A program made the position numbers and the translations under genes. DNA of 64,000 nucleotides from Marixanthomonas ophiurae. Its GTDB lineage: Bacteria > Bacteroidota > Bacteroidia > Flavobacteriales > Flavobacteriaceae. The DNA lies in assembly GCF_003413745.1 (NCBI RefSeq), contig NZ_QVID01000002.1:248001-312000 (forward strand). Direction: 5' to 3'. How positions within the stretch are numbered: position 1 is the first letter of the stretch; every line of letters begins with the position of its first letter. This document shows positions 61,821-64,000 of this stretch, one piece after another. The notes beneath the pieces were generated by a model. That model ran no database searches, was not told the DNA's origin, and saw only the letters and a program-made list of their open reading frames with translations.

Positions 61821-62327
61821 ATGAAACAAAAAGAATTTATAGCAACCGTGCTTCCTTTTAAGGATAAACTGTATCGTCTTGCAAAGCGAATTCTTGTTTC
61901 GGGCGATGAAGCTGAAGATGCAGTACAAGAAGTGTATTTGAAATTATGGAAAGGAAGAAATAAAATTTCAAACTATAAAAACCCAGAAGCGTTTGCCGTG
62001 ACCATGACAAAAAATTATTGTCTAGATCGGTTAAAATCGAAACAGGCTTCTAATTTAAAGATTGTACATAGCAATTATAAGACTTCAGAAAATATAGAAA
62101 AGAAGATTGAAGCAAATGATGGGGTACAATTGGTTTTTAGAATAATGGAAACCTTACCTGAACAACAACGTATTATATTGCAGCTGCGAGATGTAGAACA
62201 GTTTGAATTTTCAGAAATCGCAAAAATGTTGGATAGTACCGAAACAGCAGTGCGCGTAAATTTATCCCGAGCCAGAAAAGCGGTGCGAGAAGAATTGATT
62301 AAAAAACACAATTATGGAATTAGCTAG
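61821..62327 (+). CDS. ECF RNA polymerase sigma factor
   Basis: 168 residues. Region 2 (LYRLAKRILVSGDEAEDAVQ, YLKLWKGRNKISNYKNPEAF, MTKNYCLDRLKSKQ) and region 4 (METLPEQQRIILQLRDVEQF, EIAKMLDSTETAVRVNLSRA). It heads a four-gene operon. The next gene overlaps it by 14 nt, the expected place for its anti-sigma partner. No clear TAnnTTTG box is seen in the 61600-61820 spacer, which fits autoregulation from an ECF-type promoter. Confidence 0.93.
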   Translation: MKQKEFIATVLPFKDKLYRLAKRILVSGDEAEDAVQEVYLKLWKGRNKISNYKNPEAFAVTMTKNYCLDRLKSKQASNLKIVHSNYKTSENIEKKIEANDGVQLVFRIMETLPEQQRIILQLRDVEQFEFSEIAKMLDSTETAVRVNLSRARKAVREELIKKHNYGIS

Positions 62328-62748
62328 AATAGAAAAATTACTAGATGCCTATTTTGAAGGCAATACCAGCCTTGCTGAAGAAGCTATTTTGCGAGACTAT
62401 TTTGCTCAAAACGAAGTAGCTCCTCATTTAGCAGCTTACAAACCTATGTTTGATGGTTTTACTCTTGCCAAGAAAGAGGTTTCTAAACGAGATGTACAGG
62501 TAGCAGAAAAACAATTTACAGTAAGAAGATGGTGGTATGGTGTTGCAGCTTCAGTAGTAATTGCCATTGGTGTAGCTGGATTTGTGTTTTCTGAAACACA
62601 ACTAACGCAAGAAGAACAAGAAGCATTAATCGCGTTTGAAAAAACAAAAGAAGCGATGCAAATGATGTCTCAAAACTTTAACCAAGGAGCCGAAGAACTC
62701 AGTTATATATCAACATTTACACAAACAAAAAACAAAATTTTAAAATAA
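62314..62748 (+). CDS. Putative anti-sigma factor, single-pass membrane protein
   Basis: 144 residues. A cytoplasmic N-terminal helical domain of about 75 residues (IEKLLDAYFEGNTSLAEEAI; RDYFAQNEVAPHLAAYKPMF), one transmembrane helix (WWYGVAASVVIAIGVAGFVF) and a short periplasmic tail. The layout and the 14-nt overlap with the sigma gene point to an anti-sigma factor, without a zinc-binding HCC motif. Confidence 0.75.
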   Translation: MELARIEKLLDAYFEGNTSLAEEAILRDYFAQNEVAPHLAAYKPMFDGFTLAKKEVSKRDVQVAEKQFTVRRWWYGVAASVVIAIGVAGFVFSETQLTQEEQEALIAFEKTKEAMQMMSQNFNQGAEELSYISTFTQTKNKILK

Positions 62749-62765
62749 CCCTTAACTATATAAAA

Positions 62766-63299
62766 ATGAAAAAGTCACTTATTTTAATTGCTTTAATAGC
62801 AGTACCTTTTTTCGCTTCGGCGCAAAAAGCATTCGATATCTTCGAAGATGAAAAGGATGTAACCTCCTTTGTTGCTACCAAAAATATGTTCAAACTCCTT
62901 AGTAAAATGGATTTTGATTCCAATGATCCCGAGGTAAAAGAATACCTAGATTTGATAAACAACTTGGATAACATCAAGATATTTACTACTGAAAATGTTT
63001 CCGTTGCTTCAAAAATGAACGATGCAGTTTCAAAGTATACTTCAGGGAATTCTAGCCTTTCTGAGCTAATGCGGGTAAAAGATGATGGTAAAAACATCAA
63101 GTTTTATTCAAAAGAAGGCAAAAACTCGAATCACGTGAGCGAATTATTGATGCACCTTACCGGAAATCTTGATGGGAAAGAACGTACTGTAATTATGAGC
63201 ATTACCGGAGATATAGATCTTAAAAAGGTATCGAAACTCACTAAAGACCTAAACGTTCCTGGAAGCGATGCATTAAAAAACCTTGACGATAAAAAATAA
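62766..63299 (+). CDS. DUF4252 protein
   Basis: 177 residues. Signal peptide MKKSLILIALIAVPFFASAQ, then a helix-rich domain (DVTSFVATKNMFKLLSKMDF; LDLINNLDNIKIFTTENVSV; HLTGNLDGKERTVIMSITGD) matching DUF4252, a family usually found downstream of ECF sigma genes in Bacteroidota. Function unknown. It is in the same operon as the sigma/anti-sigma pair and a second DUF4252 gene. Confidence 0.82.
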   Translation: MKKSLILIALIAVPFFASAQKAFDIFEDEKDVTSFVATKNMFKLLSKMDFDSNDPEVKEYLDLINNLDNIKIFTTENVSVASKMNDAVSKYTSGNSSLSELMRVKDDGKNIKFYSKEGKNSNHVSELLMHLTGNLDGKERTVIMSITGDIDLKKVSKLTKDLNVPGSDALKNLDDKK

Positions 63300-63304
63300 T
63301 AATT

Positions 63305-63874
63305 ATGACACTAGCAAAATATATATTAGGTATTACCTTAGCGAGCCTTGCACTATTTTCTTGCGACAACTCAGAATCCTTACAACAATATTTAGTTGAT
63401 AAACAGGATGACGATAAATTCTTAAAAGTGGATTTAGCCACCAGTTTGTTGCAAAATGAAAATAACAACCTTACACAAGAAGAAAAGGATATTCTGGCAA
63501 CCGTAAAGAAGATAAACGTTGTTGCGTATCCTTTAAAAGGAGAGAACACCACTGATTACCAAACTGAAAAAGACAAGGTGAAGTCTATTCTTGCAGAAGA
63601 AAAGTACAAAACCCTCCTTAAAATGGGCTCTAACAATCGTGGCGCTACGTTAAAATACATTGGAGAAGAAGATGCTATTGACGAACTTATTGTCTTTGCT
63701 AGTGACGAAGAACGCGGTTTTGCCGTATTCAGATTGTTAGGCGACAAGATGCGTCCTGATAAAATGATGAAATTAATGAACTCTATTGACAACGGTGATA
63801 TTAACATAGACCAATTGAGTGGAATAGGAGATATCTTAAGTATGGGAACTGATAGTTCTGCTACTAAAAAGTAA
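63305..63874 (+). CDS. DUF4252 lipoprotein
   Basis: 189 residues. Lipoprotein signal (ILGITLASLALFSCDNSE, Cys near 20) and a DUF4252 domain (VKKINVVAYPLKGENTTDYQ; MMKLMNSIDNGDINIDQLSG). It is a diverged, lipid-anchored sister of the preceding protein, five bases after it. The pair is probably the main output of the sigma factor. Confidence 0.82.
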   Translation: MTLAKYILGITLASLALFSCDNSESLQQYLVDKQDDDKFLKVDLATSLLQNENNNLTQEEKDILATVKKINVVAYPLKGENTTDYQTEKDKVKSILAEEKYKTLLKMGSNNRGATLKYIGEEDAIDELIVFASDEERGFAVFRLLGDKMRPDKMMKLMNSIDNGDINIDQLSGIGDILSMGTDSSATKK

Positions 63875-63894
63875 AACGCACTACCTACATTCCA

Positions 63895-63930
63895 TAAAAA
63901 AAGCTTCAGATAATTTCTGAAGCTTTTTTT
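63895..63930. terminator. Bidirectional terminator
   Basis: AAGCTTCAGA (63901-63910) pairs with TCTGAAGCTT (63916-63925), flanked by A and T runs. It closes the sigma operon and the convergent gene at the window end. Confidence 0.85.
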
Positions 63931-63949
63931 ATGTTACATTGTTTGGTAA

Positions 63950-64000
63950 TTAAATTCCTGTATAATTTGAAGGCGTTATGACTCGCATTTCTTCTTTAAC
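63950..64000 (-). CDS. 3' end of a minus-strand gene (mostly outside window)
   Basis: The minus frame reads VKEEMRVITPSNYTGI then TAA at 63952-63950, just past a terminator. The ending resembles the C-terminus of flavobacterial adenylosuccinate lyase (PurB) as far as I recall, but 16 residues are too few to be sure. Confidence 0.45.
   Translation of the reverse strand, partial: VKEEMRVITPSNYTGI

Overview
The window reads as chromosome from a marine-type Flavobacteriaceae (Bacteroidota). The grounds are the low GC content; Bacteroidota promoters (-7 box TAnnTTTG) ahead of many genes; seven secreted proteins with type A C-terminal sorting domains of the type IX secretion system (T9SS); lipoproteins with acidic CSxDDD-like export signals; DUF4199, DUF4252 and DUF3857 proteins; and a single-chain PurL. 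I see no phage, insertion sequence, CRISPR array, rRNA or tRNA, so most of it is ordinary core and near-core genome.

Layout. 1-6910 (minus): a MarR regulator, two tandem leucine-rich T9SS proteins whose 3' ends are almost identical, and directly upstream a two-component pair (propeller-type sensor kinase plus LuxR-type regulator). 6988-15144 (minus): acyl-CoA ligase, secreted M14 carboxypeptidase, PurL. 15343-24645: a secreted block with two endonuclease I enzymes flanking a tandem pair of ~970-residue CARDB/GEVED proteins. 24654-28606: RNA methyltransferase, a beta-propeller lipoprotein, and an extracytoplasmic function (ECF) sigma cassette. 28607-29119: a gene-poor gap that appears to encode two tandem structured small RNAs. 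29120-34201 (minus): ABC exporter, phosphohexomutase, glycosyltransferase and DUF4199 genes. 34425-44086: L31, a GlmU-like protein, an orphan peptide-binding lipoprotein, MtaB, pirin, lytic transglycosylase, an atypical thioredoxin-fold protein and L34. 44191-51486: CarB and two tandem DUF3857/transglutaminase-fold proteins. 51489-53786 (minus): thioesterase, a small membrane protein and RmuC. 53908-60106: a cobalamin uptake locus with BtuFCD on the minus strand, and a cobalamin riboswitch, BtuB and a propeller lipoprotein (probable BtuG) on the plus strand. 60196-63874: S41 protease and a second ECF sigma cassette with two DUF4252 proteins. The window ends inside a minus-strand gene.

How it works together. 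The first 25 kb is rich in T9SS cargo for handling external polymers (carboxypeptidase, two nucleases, adhesin-like proteins). The B12 locus forms a complete path from cell surface to cytoplasm. Two ECF sigma factors and one two-component system sit next to their likely target or partner genes. The observations I rate highest are the paired small RNAs at 28.77-29.10 kb (shared 5' segment, shared loop motif GCCYCAA, own promoters and terminators), the BtuG-like propeller, the transglutaminase-fold paralogue that has lost its catalytic triad, and the two-component/LRR operon.
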